Shown here piece by piece: positions 14,835-25,608 of a stretch of DNA of 46,298 nucleotides. Origin of the DNA: Actinomycetes bacterium (GTDB lineage: Bacteria; Actinomycetota; Thermoleophilia; Gaiellales; Gaiellaceae); contig JAOPYY010000058.1 in the NCBI GenBank assembly GCA_025964395.1, positions 1 to 46,298 on the forward strand, given 5' to 3'. The notes beneath the pieces were generated by a model that did not search any database, was not told the origin of the DNA, and saw nothing but the letters and a program-made list of their open reading frames with translations. Numbering within the stretch: the stretch's first letter is position 1; the number at the start of each line of letters is the position of its first letter. The translations under genes were made by a program, and so were the position numbers.

Positions 14835-16027
14835 GACCAACGCTCCTTTGCGGCGGCAACCGCTGCTGAGACATCGCCGAGCCGGTCGCCGGCCGGTGGC
14901 GCTTCGAACGTGCCTGCGCGAACCTGGCTCGCGATTTGCTCGTGCGCGTCGCGGAACGGAACGCCGTCGGCGACGAGCGCCTCGGCCGCGTCCGTTGCGC
15001 GCAGAAGGGGATCGGAGCTCGCAGCTGCGAGGCGATCCCGGTCGAAGTCGATCCCCCGGACGAGAACGGTCAGCGCGCCGAGCGCGCCGGCCACGTCTTT
15101 GCGTGCGGCGAACACCGGCGGCTTGTCCTCTTGCAGGTCGCGGTCGTAGGCGAGCGCGAGCGACTTGACCGTCGCGAGCAGGCCGGTGAGCCGGCCGATC
15201 GCGGTGCCGGCCTTGCCGCGGGCGAGTTCGGCGACGTCGGGATTCAGTTTCTGGGGCATGATCGACGAGCCGGTCGCAGCCTCCTCGGGCAGGCGCGCGA
15301 AGCCGAACTCCGTCGTCGTCCAGAGCACGAGCTCCTCGCCGATGCGCGAGAGGTGCGTGAAGAGCACGGCGGCGGCGTAGAGATAATCGAGCGCGAAGTC
15401 GCGATCCGCGACCGCGTCGATCGAGTTGCGCATCTGGTTCGGCGGCGGCGGGATCTTGAGCGTCGAACCGGCGAGCGCGCCCGAGCCGAGCGGCGACGGA
15501 GCAGCCTGTGCGGCGGCGAACGCGAAGCGGGCGCGGTCGCGCTCGAGCATCTCGACCCAGGCGAGCAGGTGGTGGCCAAGGGTGACGGGCTGCGCGCGCT
15601 GCAGATGGGTGTAGCCGGGCATCGGACTCGTCGCGTCGCCATCTGCGCGCTCGAGCACAGCGCGTGCGAACGCGACGATAGCTGCGTCGGCTTGAGTGCA
15701 CGCATCTGCCACGTAGAGGCGAAATGCGGCGGCGACCTGGTCGTTGCGCGAGCGGCCGGCGTGGATCTTCCGCCCGACGTCGCCGAGTTGGCGCTCGATC
15801 GAGGAGTGGACGTCCTCATCGCTCTCGTCGATCTCCTCGATCGCGGCGAGCTTCTCCATCACCTCGGCGAGCTCTGCGTCGTCGAGAATTCCCGCGGCGT
15901 GAAGCCGCTGCGCATGCAGGAGCGTCGCCTGCAGGTCATAGGGGAGGAGCTCCGCGTCGTCTGCGTGCAGGAAGTCCCAAACCTCCGGCGCGAGTTCCCC
16001 GCCGACCCGCCCTGACCAAAGCTTCAT
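14831..16027 (-). CDS. argH: Argininosuccinate lyase
   Basis: A 398-aa enzyme releasing fumarate from argininosuccinate to give arginine. The superfamily signature GSSIMPQKLNP is present, as are the N-terminal HAGRSRNDQVA block and the HLQRAQPVTLGHHLLAW region carrying the catalytic His/Thr. It is somewhat shorter than the usual 450-470 residues, the difference lying in the C-terminal helices. ATG at 16027 is chosen because GGAG stands 6 nt upstream; a TTG two codons earlier is less likely. There is a 13-bp gap from argG and a 4-bp overlap with argF. Confidence 0.95.
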   Translation of the reverse strand: MKLWSGRVGGELAPEVWDFLHADDAELLPYDLQATLLHAQRLHAAGILDDAELAEVMEKLAAIEEIDESDEDVHSSIERQLGDVGRKIHAGRSRNDQVAAAFRLYVADACTQADAAIVAFARAVLERADGDATSPMPGYTHLQRAQPVTLGHHLLAWVEMLERDRARFAFAAAQAAPSPLGSGALAGSTLKIPPPPNQMRNSIDAVADRDFALDYLYAAAVLFTHLSRIGEELVLWTTTEFGFARLPEEAATGSSIMPQKLNPDVAELARGKAGTAIGRLTGLLATVKSLALAYDRDLQEDKPPVFAARKDVAGALGALTVLVRGIDFDRDRLAAASSDPLLRATDAAEALVADGVPFRDAHEQIASQVRAGTFEAPPAGDRLGDVSAAVAAAKERWS

Positions 16028-16040
16028 AAACAACTCCGTT

Positions 16041-18977
<2,937 letters not shown>

Positions 18978-18981
<4 letters not shown>

Positions 18982-19667
18982 GCGACGACCACCGTGCTGC
19001 CGATCTGCGCAGCGATGCCATTGCCCGCTGCGAGTGCCGCGGCGCGCAGCTTCGGGACGATGCCGCCGTCGAACGCGCCGTCGTCGAGCATCTGCGTGGC
19101 GCGGCCGACACCGATGCTGTCGACGAGGTCACCCTCGACGTACAGCCCGAGGACGTCAGTGAGGAACACGAGGCGCTTCGCGCCGAGGCCGAGTGCGAGC
19201 GCGGCGGCCGCGTCGTCGGCGTTCACGTTCAGCGGGCCGACGGCGAGCGGCGCCACGACCGGCACGAGGCCGGCGTGGAGCGCAGCCACGATCTGCTTCG
19301 GGCGGCACGGCAGCGGGTCGCCGACCCAGCCGAGCGGCGGCACGGGCACGGCGAGGAACCCGGCGCGGTCGCCGAACACCGGCACCGCGATGTCGCCGAG
19401 CGCGGCGCACAGCTCCGCGTTGACTGTCTCCATCGACTCGCGAACGACGTCGAGCGCGGCACGCGTGGTCCGCCTGCGGCCGGCCACGAACTCGACCGGG
19501 ATGCCGCGGCGCTTCATCTCGTCGGTGATCTGCGGGCCGGCGCCGTGCACGACGACGACCTCGTGCCCTTCTTCACGCAGACCGAGGATGCGGTCCGCGG
19601 ACTCCGCGGCGACGGCGCCGCCGACTTTCACGACGAGACGTAGGCCCGACCGACCGCGAGCCGCCAT
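18978..19667 (-). CDS. argB: Acetylglutamate kinase-family protein
   Basis: A 229-aa amino-acid kinase phosphorylating N-acetylglutamate. It has the N-terminal LVVKVGGAVAAE nucleotide motif, VVVHGAGPQITDEMKRRGI, EFVAGRRRTT (the RxT substrate region), and the C-terminal LNVNADDAAAALALGL motif; FLTDVLGLY follows. It is shorter than typical ArgB (280-300), mainly in the middle. Some LysZ-type kinases of this size phosphorylate carrier-bound substrates, but the arg context favours ArgB. ATG at 19667 is preferred because it abuts the conserved domain. A GTG at 19808 overlapping the argJ stop, with GGAG upstream, would add 47 residues rich in rare codons (AGA, AGG, ATA). Confidence 0.88.
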
Positions 19668-19804
19668 GTCGCCTGGCCGCGCTGGACGCCGCGATAGTGC
19701 GTCCTCGGTCGAACCGATAGAACCCACTATGGATTCTCCCTGCGTCCTTCTCTCGCGACGACCATCGCACCCAGTCGACGGGCTCACGCGCTCGGTCGGG
19801 CCTC
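19668..19804 (-). other. 137-bp gap between argJ and argB with hairpin
   Basis: This is the only real gap in the upstream half of the arg operon. On the minus strand it contains ATAGTG...CACTAT (19694-19730) enclosing TCGGTTCGACCGA, a nested hairpin. It also reads in frame with argB (IVGSIGSTED), reminiscent of the VGSTES peptide encoded by the repeats in argG. It could be a degenerate copy of that repeat or an RNA element setting argB translation. Confidence 0.4.
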
Positions 19805-20968
19805 TCACGAGCGGTACTCCGCATTGATGCGCACGTAGTCATAGGAAAGGTCGCTCGTCAGATAGCCGGCGCGGCCATCTCCGAGCCCGAGGTCGAGGTC
19901 GATCGTGCAGACCGCTCCGTCGACGTTCGGCTCGACGTCCTGTGGCGCGCCGCCGACGAGCACCGCGGTGCCGTTGTACGACAGCGAGACGAGCGCGGGG
20001 TCGAGCTGCGCGTAGCCGCCGTTGAACGGCGCCGAGCCGGCGGCCATCAGCACGCGGCCCCAGTTCGGGTCGTGGCCGAACAGCGCGGTCTTGACGAGCG
20101 GTGACGTTGCGATGCGCTGCGCGATCGCGCGCGCCTCGGCTGCGTTGACCGCGCCGCTGACGTTGATCTCGGCGACGAGCGTCGCCCCTTCGCCGTCGAC
20201 GACGATCTGGTGTGAGAGCTCGCTGCAGACGGTGCGCAGCGCGAGCACGAAGGCTTCGTCGGTCGCGGGCGTGCGCTGGATCGCCGCAGCGCGTGAGGAG
20301 AGCAGGATGACCGCGTCGTTCGTCGAGCATTCGCCGTCGACGGTGATCGAGTTGAAGCTCACGTCGACCGCGGGGCGCAGAAACTCGAGCGCCTCGCCGG
20401 GCTCGAGCGGATAGTCGGTCGTGACGACGGCGAGCATCGTCGCGAGGTTCGGATGGATCATCCCCGAGCCCTTGGCCATGCCGCCGACCGTGAAGCCGCC
20501 GCCGTGGGAGACGGCGGTCTTCGCATGCGTGTCGGTCGTGAGGATCGCGTCCGCCGCTTCGTCTCCGCCGTGCGGCGAGAGCGCCGCAGCCGCCGCGTCG
20601 ACGCCGGCGAGCACGCGGTCCATCGGCATCGGCGCGCCGATCACGCCGGTCGAGAGGACGAGCACCTGCTCCGGCGCGAGGCCGAGCAACCCGGCTGCGC
20701 GATCGGCGGTCGCGATCGCGTCGGTCTCGCCCTGCGCACCGGTCGCGGCGTTCGCAATGCCCGAGTTGATGACGATTGCCTGCGGTTCGGCGGTCTCGAG
20801 ATGGCGTTTCGACACGACGACCGGAGCAGCGAGGACGCGGTTCTGCGTCCACATCGCCGCGCCCGTCGCGAGTGGCACCGAGCGCACGATCGCGAGGTCG
20901 CGCTTCTCCTTGCGGATGTGCGCGTGCACGCCCGACGCGACGAAGCCCAGCGCAGCTGTAACGCTCAA
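19805..20968 (-). CDS. argJ: Glutamate N-acetyltransferase / ornithine acetyltransferase
   Basis: A 387-aa enzyme that recycles the acetyl group from N-acetylornithine to glutamate. It is made as one chain and self-cleaves before the conserved Thr of the LATMLAVVTTDY block, preceded by MAKGSGMIHPN, all present here. Other landmarks: TGVIGAPMPMDRVLAG, VDGECSTNDAVILLSS, and HDPNWGRVLMAAG. The start is TTG at 20968 overlapping the argC stop (TTGA); it gives MSVTAALGFVASGV, the normal ArgJ N-terminus. Length is in the family range. Whether it is mono- or bifunctional cannot be decided, and no separate argA is in view. Confidence 0.95.
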   Translation of the reverse strand: MSVTAALGFVASGVHAHIRKEKRDLAIVRSVPLATGAAMWTQNRVLAAPVVVSKRHLETAEPQAIVINSGIANAATGAQGETDAIATADRAAGLLGLAPEQVLVLSTGVIGAPMPMDRVLAGVDAAAAALSPHGGDEAADAILTTDTHAKTAVSHGGGFTVGGMAKGSGMIHPNLATMLAVVTTDYPLEPGEALEFLRPAVDVSFNSITVDGECSTNDAVILLSSRAAAIQRTPATDEAFVLALRTVCSELSHQIVVDGEGATLVAEINVSGAVNAAEARAIAQRIATSPLVKTALFGHDPNWGRVLMAAGSAPFNGGYAQLDPALVSLSYNGTAVLVGGAPQDVEPNVDGAVCTIDLDLGLGDGRAGYLTSDLSYDYVRINAEYRS

Positions 20969-21924
20969 ACCAGGATCCCCGTCAGCCTCAGCCCGGCCGT
21001 TTCGTCGAGACCGAGCGCGAGGTTCGCGTTCTGCACCGCCTGGCCGGCCGCGCCCTTGCCGAGGTTGTCGATCGCGCAGATCACGATCGCGGTGCCGGTC
21101 GCGGCGTCGGCGAAGACACCGATCTCGGCCGCGTCCGTGCCCTGCACGCGCGCGAGCTCGGGCGTCACACCCTCCGGCAGCACCCGCACGACCGCGCTCC
21201 CGGCGTATGCCTGTTCGAGCAGCGAGCGGACGTCGGCGTCCGTGTGCAGGTAGCAGGTTGCAAGCAGGCCGCGGCGCACGGGAAGCAGGTGCGGTACGAA
21301 GCAGATCGGGAAGCCGAGCTGCTGTGCGATCTCGGGCGCGTGCCGGTGCTCGCCGACTGCGTAAGGCGAAACGTTTTCGAGCACCGACCCCGCGTGCGAG
21401 CTCTGCTTGAGCGTCCGGCCGGCACCGGAGACGCCCGACTTGCCGTCCACGACGACCGGGCCGGTCGCCACGTGGGCGAGCGGAGCGAGCGCGAGCAGCG
21501 CAGCGGTCGCGTAGCAACCGGGGTTCGCGATCAGCAGGCCGTCGGCGGGGAAGAGCTCGGGTAGCCCGTAGCTCCACGCGCCGGGCGCCGTGCCGTACCA
21601 GCCGCGCGCAAGCTCGTCGTCGACGAGCCGATGCGCACCCGAGAGGTCGACGACCACGGTGTCTGCGGGCGGCTCGAAGGCCGCGGCCGCCTCGTTGTCG
21701 AGGCAGAGAAAGAAGACGTCTGCGCCGCTCGCCGCCGCCTCGTCATTCGAGACGAAGGAGGGCAGCGACCCGTTCAGCCGGGGGTCGAGCGCCGAGGCTC
21801 CCCGGCCGGCGAGCGAGTTGGAGCCCAGCGCCAGCACCTCGAGTTCGGGGTGCACGAGCACCCGGTCGAGGGTCTCCTGGCCGGAATACCCGGCGCAGCC
21901 AAGGATCGCAACGGAGCGCTTCAA
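20965..21924 (-). CDS. argC: N-acetyl-gamma-glutamyl-phosphate reductase
   Basis: A 319-aa NADPH-dependent dehydrogenase giving N-acetylglutamate semialdehyde. The N-terminal Rossmann motif is VAILGCAGYSGQE, the catalytic Cys lies in IANPGCYATAALLAL, and the loop VDGKSGVSGAGR follows. The conserved His is in the FVPHLLPVRRGL block. It is a little shorter than the usual 340-350. The TTG at 21924 gives MKRSVAILGCAGYSG; no better start is seen. It is the first gene of the arg operon, with a TATAGT box 7 nt before the start codon, so the operon mRNA may be leaderless. Confidence 0.94.
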   Translation of the reverse strand: MKRSVAILGCAGYSGQETLDRVLVHPELEVLALGSNSLAGRGASALDPRLNGSLPSFVSNDEAAASGADVFFLCLDNEAAAAFEPPADTVVVDLSGAHRLVDDELARGWYGTAPGAWSYGLPELFPADGLLIANPGCYATAALLALAPLAHVATGPVVVDGKSGVSGAGRTLKQSSHAGSVLENVSPYAVGEHRHAPEIAQQLGFPICFVPHLLPVRRGLLATCYLHTDADVRSLLEQAYAGSAVVRVLPEGVTPELARVQGTDAAEIGVFADAATGTAIVICAIDNLGKGAAGQAVQNANLALGLDETAGLRLTGILV

Positions 21925-21931
21925 GTTGAGA

Positions 21932-21937
21932 ACTATA
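21932..21937 (-). promoter_or_regulatory. Probable -10 box of the arg operon (TATAGT)
   Basis: On the minus strand TATAGT is followed by 7 nt and the TTG start of argC, placing the transcription start at or within a few bases of the start codon. There is no Shine-Dalgarno sequence. Upstream, TGAAAT and TGAATA (plus strand, 21948-21968) resemble single ARG-box half-sites but do not form a good palindrome. Confidence 0.45.
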
Positions 21938-21952
21938 CACAAGACGGTGAAA

Positions 21953-22537
21953 TTATGCTGTCTGAATAGTGATCGTTGCTCCAGTCCGCAATTGCACCAA
22001 GAGGCTGCGAAGCTCGCTCCGCGGCAGTGAGACACAGCCGTTCGTGGCCCGGCCGGTGTCGACGTGGAGGAAGATCGCCGAGCCGACTCCCGGCACGACC
22101 GGCGCAACGTTGTACTGGACCAACGCGAACAGCCGATAGGCCGGGGTGATCCGCCAGAGCGCCTCGCTGCCGCCGCCGAAGGGCGGGCTCGAACCGCACG
22201 CGACGTGGCGGAAGGTGTTGTAGCTCGGCGAGCGCGAGTCCTCGTCCCACCAATCGCCGCAGACGAGCCGGTGGTAGCGCAACCGCAAACCGGGATCCGG
22301 GTCGACCCCATAGACGACCGGTCCGATCCCATACGTGCCCGTTGGGGTCGTCCCGTCGCCCTCCCGGTGGTGGGCCGAGAGCCCATTGCGGCCGACTCGC
22401 GCGCGCCACGGCCCGAACACGCGCTTCCCGCACTCGCGCATGGTGAGCGCCGCCATCGTCGAGCGTGCGCTCGGCGCGACGACCTCGATCCGCTGCGGGC
22501 AACCACTCAGGGCGAGCGCCAAAGCGAGGGTGAGCAT
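21953..22537 (-). CDS. L,D-transpeptidase (YkuD)-like lipoprotein
   Basis: A 194-aa exported protein. The N-terminus MLTLALALALSGC is a lipoprotein signal with lipobox LSGC, so Cys13 would be lipidated and the protein anchored outside the membrane. The C-terminal half has the YkuD active-site pattern IFLHVDTGRATNGCVSLPRSEL: a His, then the Cys of TNGCVSLP as nucleophile. GLSAHHREGDGTTPTGTYGIG is the matching strand-loop found early in the domain. Family members cross-link peptidoglycan or act as carboxypeptidases. The adjacent divergent M15 peptidase gene supports a cell-wall role. ATG at 22537 faces the next gene closely, with only 19 bp between the chosen starts. Confidence 0.85.
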   Translation of the reverse strand: MLTLALALALSGCPQRIEVVAPSARSTMAALTMRECGKRVFGPWRARVGRNGLSAHHREGDGTTPTGTYGIGPVVYGVDPDPGLRLRYHRLVCGDWWDEDSRSPSYNTFRHVACGSSPPFGGGSEALWRITPAYRLFALVQYNVAPVVPGVGSAIFLHVDTGRATNGCVSLPRSELRSLLVQLRTGATITIQTA

Positions 22538-22542
22538 GCGCG

Positions 22543-22548
22543 TACTCT
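22543..22548 (+). promoter_or_regulatory. Possible -10 box (TACTCT) of the M15 peptidase gene
   Basis: TACTCT is followed by 8 nt and the ATG at 22557. The same hexamer stands before the aldo/keto reductase gene. There is no Shine-Dalgarno site, consistent with a leaderless or near-leaderless message. Confidence 0.35.
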
Positions 22549-22556
22549 GCCGGGTG

Positions 22557-23138
22557 ATGGCCGCGCTCCCGCCGTTTCACGTTGCGGTCGCCCCCGTGAC
22601 GGCCGCCGAGCTCGGAGCCTCGTGGCACCAGGGCTGCCCCGTCGGTCCCGCCCAGCTCCGCACGGTGCACGTCTCCTTCGTCGGCTTCGACGGCCGCGCC
22701 CACGCCGGAGCGATCGTCGTGCACAGAGACGTCGCCGGTGAGGCGACGACCATCTTCCGGCGGCTGTACGCCGCGCGCTTCCCGATCCGGCGGATGGAGC
22801 CGATCGCCAAGTACGGCGGAAGCGACCGGCGTTCGATGGCCGCCGACAACACCTCCGGCTTCAACTGCCGCTACGCGGTGGGTGCGGGCCCGAGACGTTG
22901 GTCGGCGCACGCATATGGCCAGGCGATCGACGTGAACACGATCGAGAACCCGTACGTGCAAGGCCAAGACGTCAGTCCCTCAGCGGGCCGCGCGTACCTC
23001 GACCGCTCGCGGTATCGGCGCGGGATGGCTGTCGCGGGCGGCACGCTTGTGCGAGCGTTCGCGTCAGTCGGCTGGCGCTGGGGCGGCCGCTGGGCCGGCA
23101 CCCCCGACTACCAGCACTTCTCCCGCACCGGCGGCTAG
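22557..23138 (+). CDS. M15-family D-Ala-D-Ala carboxypeptidase-like protein
   Basis: A 193-aa protein with the VanY/M15 zinc-peptidase pattern: SAHAYGQAIDVN (His and Asp ligands) and the C-terminal PDYQHFS (third His). The region KYGGSDRRSMAADNTSGFNCRY matches the loop that precedes the active site in this group. Such enzymes trim peptidoglycan side chains or cut cross-links. No clear signal peptide is seen from ATG 22557; starting at ATG 22536 adds only MRVLCRV, so the export route is uncertain. The last 75 bp overlap the convergent MFS gene, and the overlapped part encodes the third zinc ligand, so this gene's end is the constrained one. Confidence 0.82.
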   Translation: MAALPPFHVAVAPVTAAELGASWHQGCPVGPAQLRTVHVSFVGFDGRAHAGAIVVHRDVAGEATTIFRRLYAARFPIRRMEPIAKYGGSDRRSMAADNTSGFNCRYAVGAGPRRWSAHAYGQAIDVNTIENPYVQGQDVSPSAGRAYLDRSRYRRGMAVAGGTLVRAFASVGWRWGGRWAGTPDYQHFSRTGG

Positions 23139-24377
23139 TAGGACGGGCTTCAAATCCTCGAGCCGGTCGATGTGCGACAGATCGGGGAAGACCTTCGGCC
23201 AGACGAGCGCCAGGGCGATCGTCAACGCGCCGCCCGCGACAACTGCGGGAACTGCGCCGAGCAGCGCCGCGGCGGCACCCGACTCGAACGCGCCGAGCTC
23301 GTTCGACGCGCCGATGAACACGCCCTCGACCGCGTTGACGCGTCCGAGCAACTCGTTCGGCGTCGCGAGCGCGACCGCCGTTGCACGGATGTTCATCGAG
23401 ATCATGTCGACGAACCCGCTGACCGCCAGCGCGAGCGCGGAGAGCCAGAACCACCGCGAGAGGCCGAAGACGATCATGCTCGCGCCGAACGCGCCGACGA
23501 CGAACAGCAGCGTGCGGCCGGCGTGTGAGCCGAGCGGCTTGCGCGCGAGCCGGACGGCCGCGATCAACGCGCCGACGGCGACGGCGCTGCGGAGCACGCC
23601 GAGCCCGAACGGTCCCGTGTGGAGGATCGACTGCGCGAAGAGCGGCAGCAGCGCGACTGCACCGCCGAAGAGCACCGCGAACAGGTCGAGCGTGATCGCA
23701 CCGAGGATCACCGGGCTCGAGCGGATGAAGCGAATGCCGCCGAGGAGGCTGTCGAGCTTCGGCGGCGGCGGCTCGAGGCGCTCGACGATCTCGGGGCGGG
23801 AGATCGGGAACAGCAGCACCGACGAGCCGACGAGCAACACGATCGCGACGCTGTAGACCGCTTCCGGACGGAGCGCGAACAGCAGTCCGCCCACGGCCGG
23901 GCCGCCGATCGTCGTGATCTGCCCCGCGATCGAGCGCAACGCGATCGCGCTGGTCAGCAGCTCCGCCGGTACGAGCTCCGGTACGAGCGACCGGCCTGCG
24001 GGGTTGCCGATCGCGGCGAGGACGCCGGTCAGCGCGGCGAGGGCGACGAACTGCCAGAGGGCGTGCGCGCCGCTGATCGTCACGTACAGGAGCAACGCCA
24101 TCACCATCGCATCGGCAAAGCCCCACACGGTGACGACGGCGATCCGCGGGAGGCGGTCCGCGAGCTGGCCCGCAGGCAGCGCGAGCAGGGGTACCGGGGC
24201 GAACTCGGCGAGGCCGATCAAGCCCAGGTCGAAGGCGCTGTGGTGAATTGAGTAGACCTGCCAGCCGATTGCGACCGCGGCCATTTGCATCGCCAGGCCC
24301 GAGCTGAGGATCGAGACCCACAGCCTGCGGAAGTCGCGGTGCAGCATTGCGGGAGGCGGCGTGAACACGGCCGACAC
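23064..24377 (-). CDS. MFS transporter (MFS_3/EntS-like)
   Basis: A 437-aa membrane protein with about 12 helices. It begins HRDFRRLWVSILSSGLAMQM, the usual start of the MFS_3 exporter group, and motif A is ALPAGQLADRLPRIAV. A proline-rich central loop (RLEPPPPKLDSLLGGIRFI) joins the halves. Members export siderophores, macrolides or other small molecules; no substrate is inferable. GTG at 24377 with AAGG upstream is chosen; ATG 24347 is an alternative. The C-terminus is an Ala/Pro/Gly-rich tail antisense to the end of the M15 gene. The gene starts just beside the direct-repeat operator before htrA, so both genes may share a regulator. Confidence 0.87.
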   Translation of the reverse strand: MSAVFTPPPAMLHRDFRRLWVSILSSGLAMQMAAVAIGWQVYSIHHSAFDLGLIGLAEFAPVPLLALPAGQLADRLPRIAVVTVWGFADAMVMALLLYVTISGAHALWQFVALAALTGVLAAIGNPAGRSLVPELVPAELLTSAIALRSIAGQITTIGGPAVGGLLFALRPEAVYSVAIVLLVGSSVLLFPISRPEIVERLEPPPPKLDSLLGGIRFIRSSPVILGAITLDLFAVLFGGAVALLPLFAQSILHTGPFGLGVLRSAVAVGALIAAVRLARKPLGSHAGRTLLFVVGAFGASMIVFGLSRWFWLSALALAVSGFVDMISMNIRATAVALATPNELLGRVNAVEGVFIGASNELGAFESGAAAALLGAVPAVVAGGALTIALALVWPKVFPDLSHIDRLEDLKPVLLAAGAGEVLVVGGAGPAAAPAPAD

Positions 24378-24383
24378 TGTGCC

Positions 24384-24413
24384 TTCTCAGGCACTTCTTA
24401 GGTTCCGCTCAGC
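24384..24413. promoter_or_regulatory. Three 11-bp-spaced direct repeats upstream of the HtrA-like gene
   Basis: TTCTCAGG (24384), TTCTTAGG (24395) and CGCTCAGC (24406) start exactly 11 bp apart, one helical turn. This arrangement is typical of OmpR/PhoB-type response regulators bound in tandem. It lies between the divergent MFS and protease genes; the first box also supplies the AAGG before the MFS start. The cognate regulator is not in this window. Confidence 0.5.
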
Positions 24414-24470
24414 ATCAGCACAGTGGTCCCTGGTCTCCTAGTTGAACGACAACGAGGAGGAGCGAAACGC

Positions 24471-25538
24471 ATGGCCAGGAACAGAAATCGTCTCGCCGCC
24501 GTCGTCACGGTGGCTGCGCTCGCAGGAGGAGGCGCCGGCGCCGGGGCGGTGGCGCTCACGCACAGCTCGTCCCACATCACCCCGACCGCGGTGGCGTCGC
24601 CCAGCGTCGCCAGCGTCTCGACTGCCGCGCTCTCCGTCGGGCAGATCGCAAAGAACTCGATCCCGAGCGTGGTGGAAATCGATGCGGCGCAGACTGCAAC
24701 CCAGTCGCCGTTCCCCGGTGGCGGGCAGGGCGGCGGCACCGCGCAGGGCACCGGCTTCATCTATGACACGAAGGGCGACATCGTCACGAACGACCATGTG
24801 ATCAGCGGTTCGACGTCCGTCAGCGTCAAGCTCTCCGACGGATCGGTCTACAAGGCGACCGTCGTTGGCAGCGACCCGAGCACCGACCTCGCCGTTCTGC
24901 ACATCGACGCGCCGTCGTCCAAGCTCGTGCCGCTCTCAGTTGCCGACTCGAGCAAGGTGTCGATCGGTGACGGTGTCGTCGCGATCGGTAACCCGTTCGG
25001 GCTCGACGGTACGGTCACGAGCGGCATCGTCAGCGCGCTCAACCGGGAGATCGTGGCGCCCGACAACACCCCGATCGAAGGCGCGATCCAGACGGACGCC
25101 GCGATCAACCACGGCAACTCGGGCGGCCCGCTGCTCGACCTGCAGGGGAACGTGATCGGGGTCACCTCCCAGATCCAGAGCGACTCGGGCGGCAACGACG
25201 GTGTCGGCTTCGCAGTGCCCTCGAATACCGTGACCTCGATCGTCACGCAGTTGATCTCGACGGGGAAGGCACAGCACGCGTTGCTTGGTGTCAGCGTCCA
25301 GACGGCCACCTCCGGTAGCGGCGTGACCGTCGGCCAGGTGAGCGCGGGTAGCGCCGCCGCCTCGGCGGGCGTGAAGACAGGAGACGTGATCACCGCCGTC
25401 GACGGGACGAAGGTCGCAACCGCGGAGAAGCTCCGGGCGATCATCGCCGGCCACAAGCCGGGCGACTCGGTCACCCTGACGATCCAGCGGGGCGGCTCCT
25501 CGAAGACCCTTACTGCAACTCTTGGCACGAAGGCCTGA
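24471..25538 (+). CDS. HtrA/DegP-like S1C serine protease with PDZ domain
   Basis: A 355-aa exported protease. A signal-anchor helix (LAAVVTVAALAGGGAGAGAVAL, about residues 8-29) is followed by a Ser/Thr-rich linker, then a trypsin-like domain with the catalytic triad: His in VTNDHVI, Asp in STDLAVLHI, Ser in NHGNSGGPLLD. The C-terminal PDZ domain (about 265-350) starts at ALLGVSVQTA and includes GVKTGDVITAVDGTKV. Family members degrade or refold misfolded envelope proteins under stress. Start: ATG 24471, preceded by a strong GAGGAGG about 8 nt upstream. The 11-bp-repeat operator upstream suggests two-component control, as known for envelope-stress genes. Confidence 0.94.
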   Translation: MARNRNRLAAVVTVAALAGGGAGAGAVALTHSSSHITPTAVASPSVASVSTAALSVGQIAKNSIPSVVEIDAAQTATQSPFPGGGQGGGTAQGTGFIYDTKGDIVTNDHVISGSTSVSVKLSDGSVYKATVVGSDPSTDLAVLHIDAPSSKLVPLSVADSSKVSIGDGVVAIGNPFGLDGTVTSGIVSALNREIVAPDNTPIEGAIQTDAAINHGNSGGPLLDLQGNVIGVTSQIQSDSGGNDGVGFAVPSNTVTSIVTQLISTGKAQHALLGVSVQTATSGSGVTVGQVSAGSAAASAGVKTGDVITAVDGTKVATAEKLRAIIAGHKPGDSVTLTIQRGGSSKTLTATLGTKA

Positions 25539-25564
25539 CGAAACCTCGTGCAAGTTCGCGGCCG

Positions 25565-25599
25565 GTTTCATAGTCGGTTCATCAAATGCCTCCTACCCT
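25565..25599 (+). promoter_or_regulatory. Promoter region of the flavin electron-transfer operon with two direct repeats
   Basis: GTTTCAT (25565) and GGTTCAT (25576) are spaced 11 bp, again a response-regulator pattern, similar in wording to the GTTCAC-type PHO boxes of Streptomyces. TACCCT (25594-25599) could be the -10 box, 9 nt before the ATG at 25609; no ribosome binding site is present. Confidence 0.38.
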
Positions 25600-25608
25600 G
25601 CCTCCGAC

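Noticed and set aside
19806-19808. GTG overlapping the argJ stop as the argB start
   Set aside because: It fits the coupling pattern, but the 47 added residues use rare codons and have no counterpart in the kinase family; kept only as an alternative.
21932-21970. A full ARG box upstream of argC
   Set aside because: Only isolated half-sites (TGAAAT, TGAATA) in direct orientation are seen; the 18-bp palindrome is absent.
23140-23175. tRNA-like TTCAAATCC sequence
   Set aside because: It lies in the coding end of the MFS gene and no cloverleaf can be built around it.
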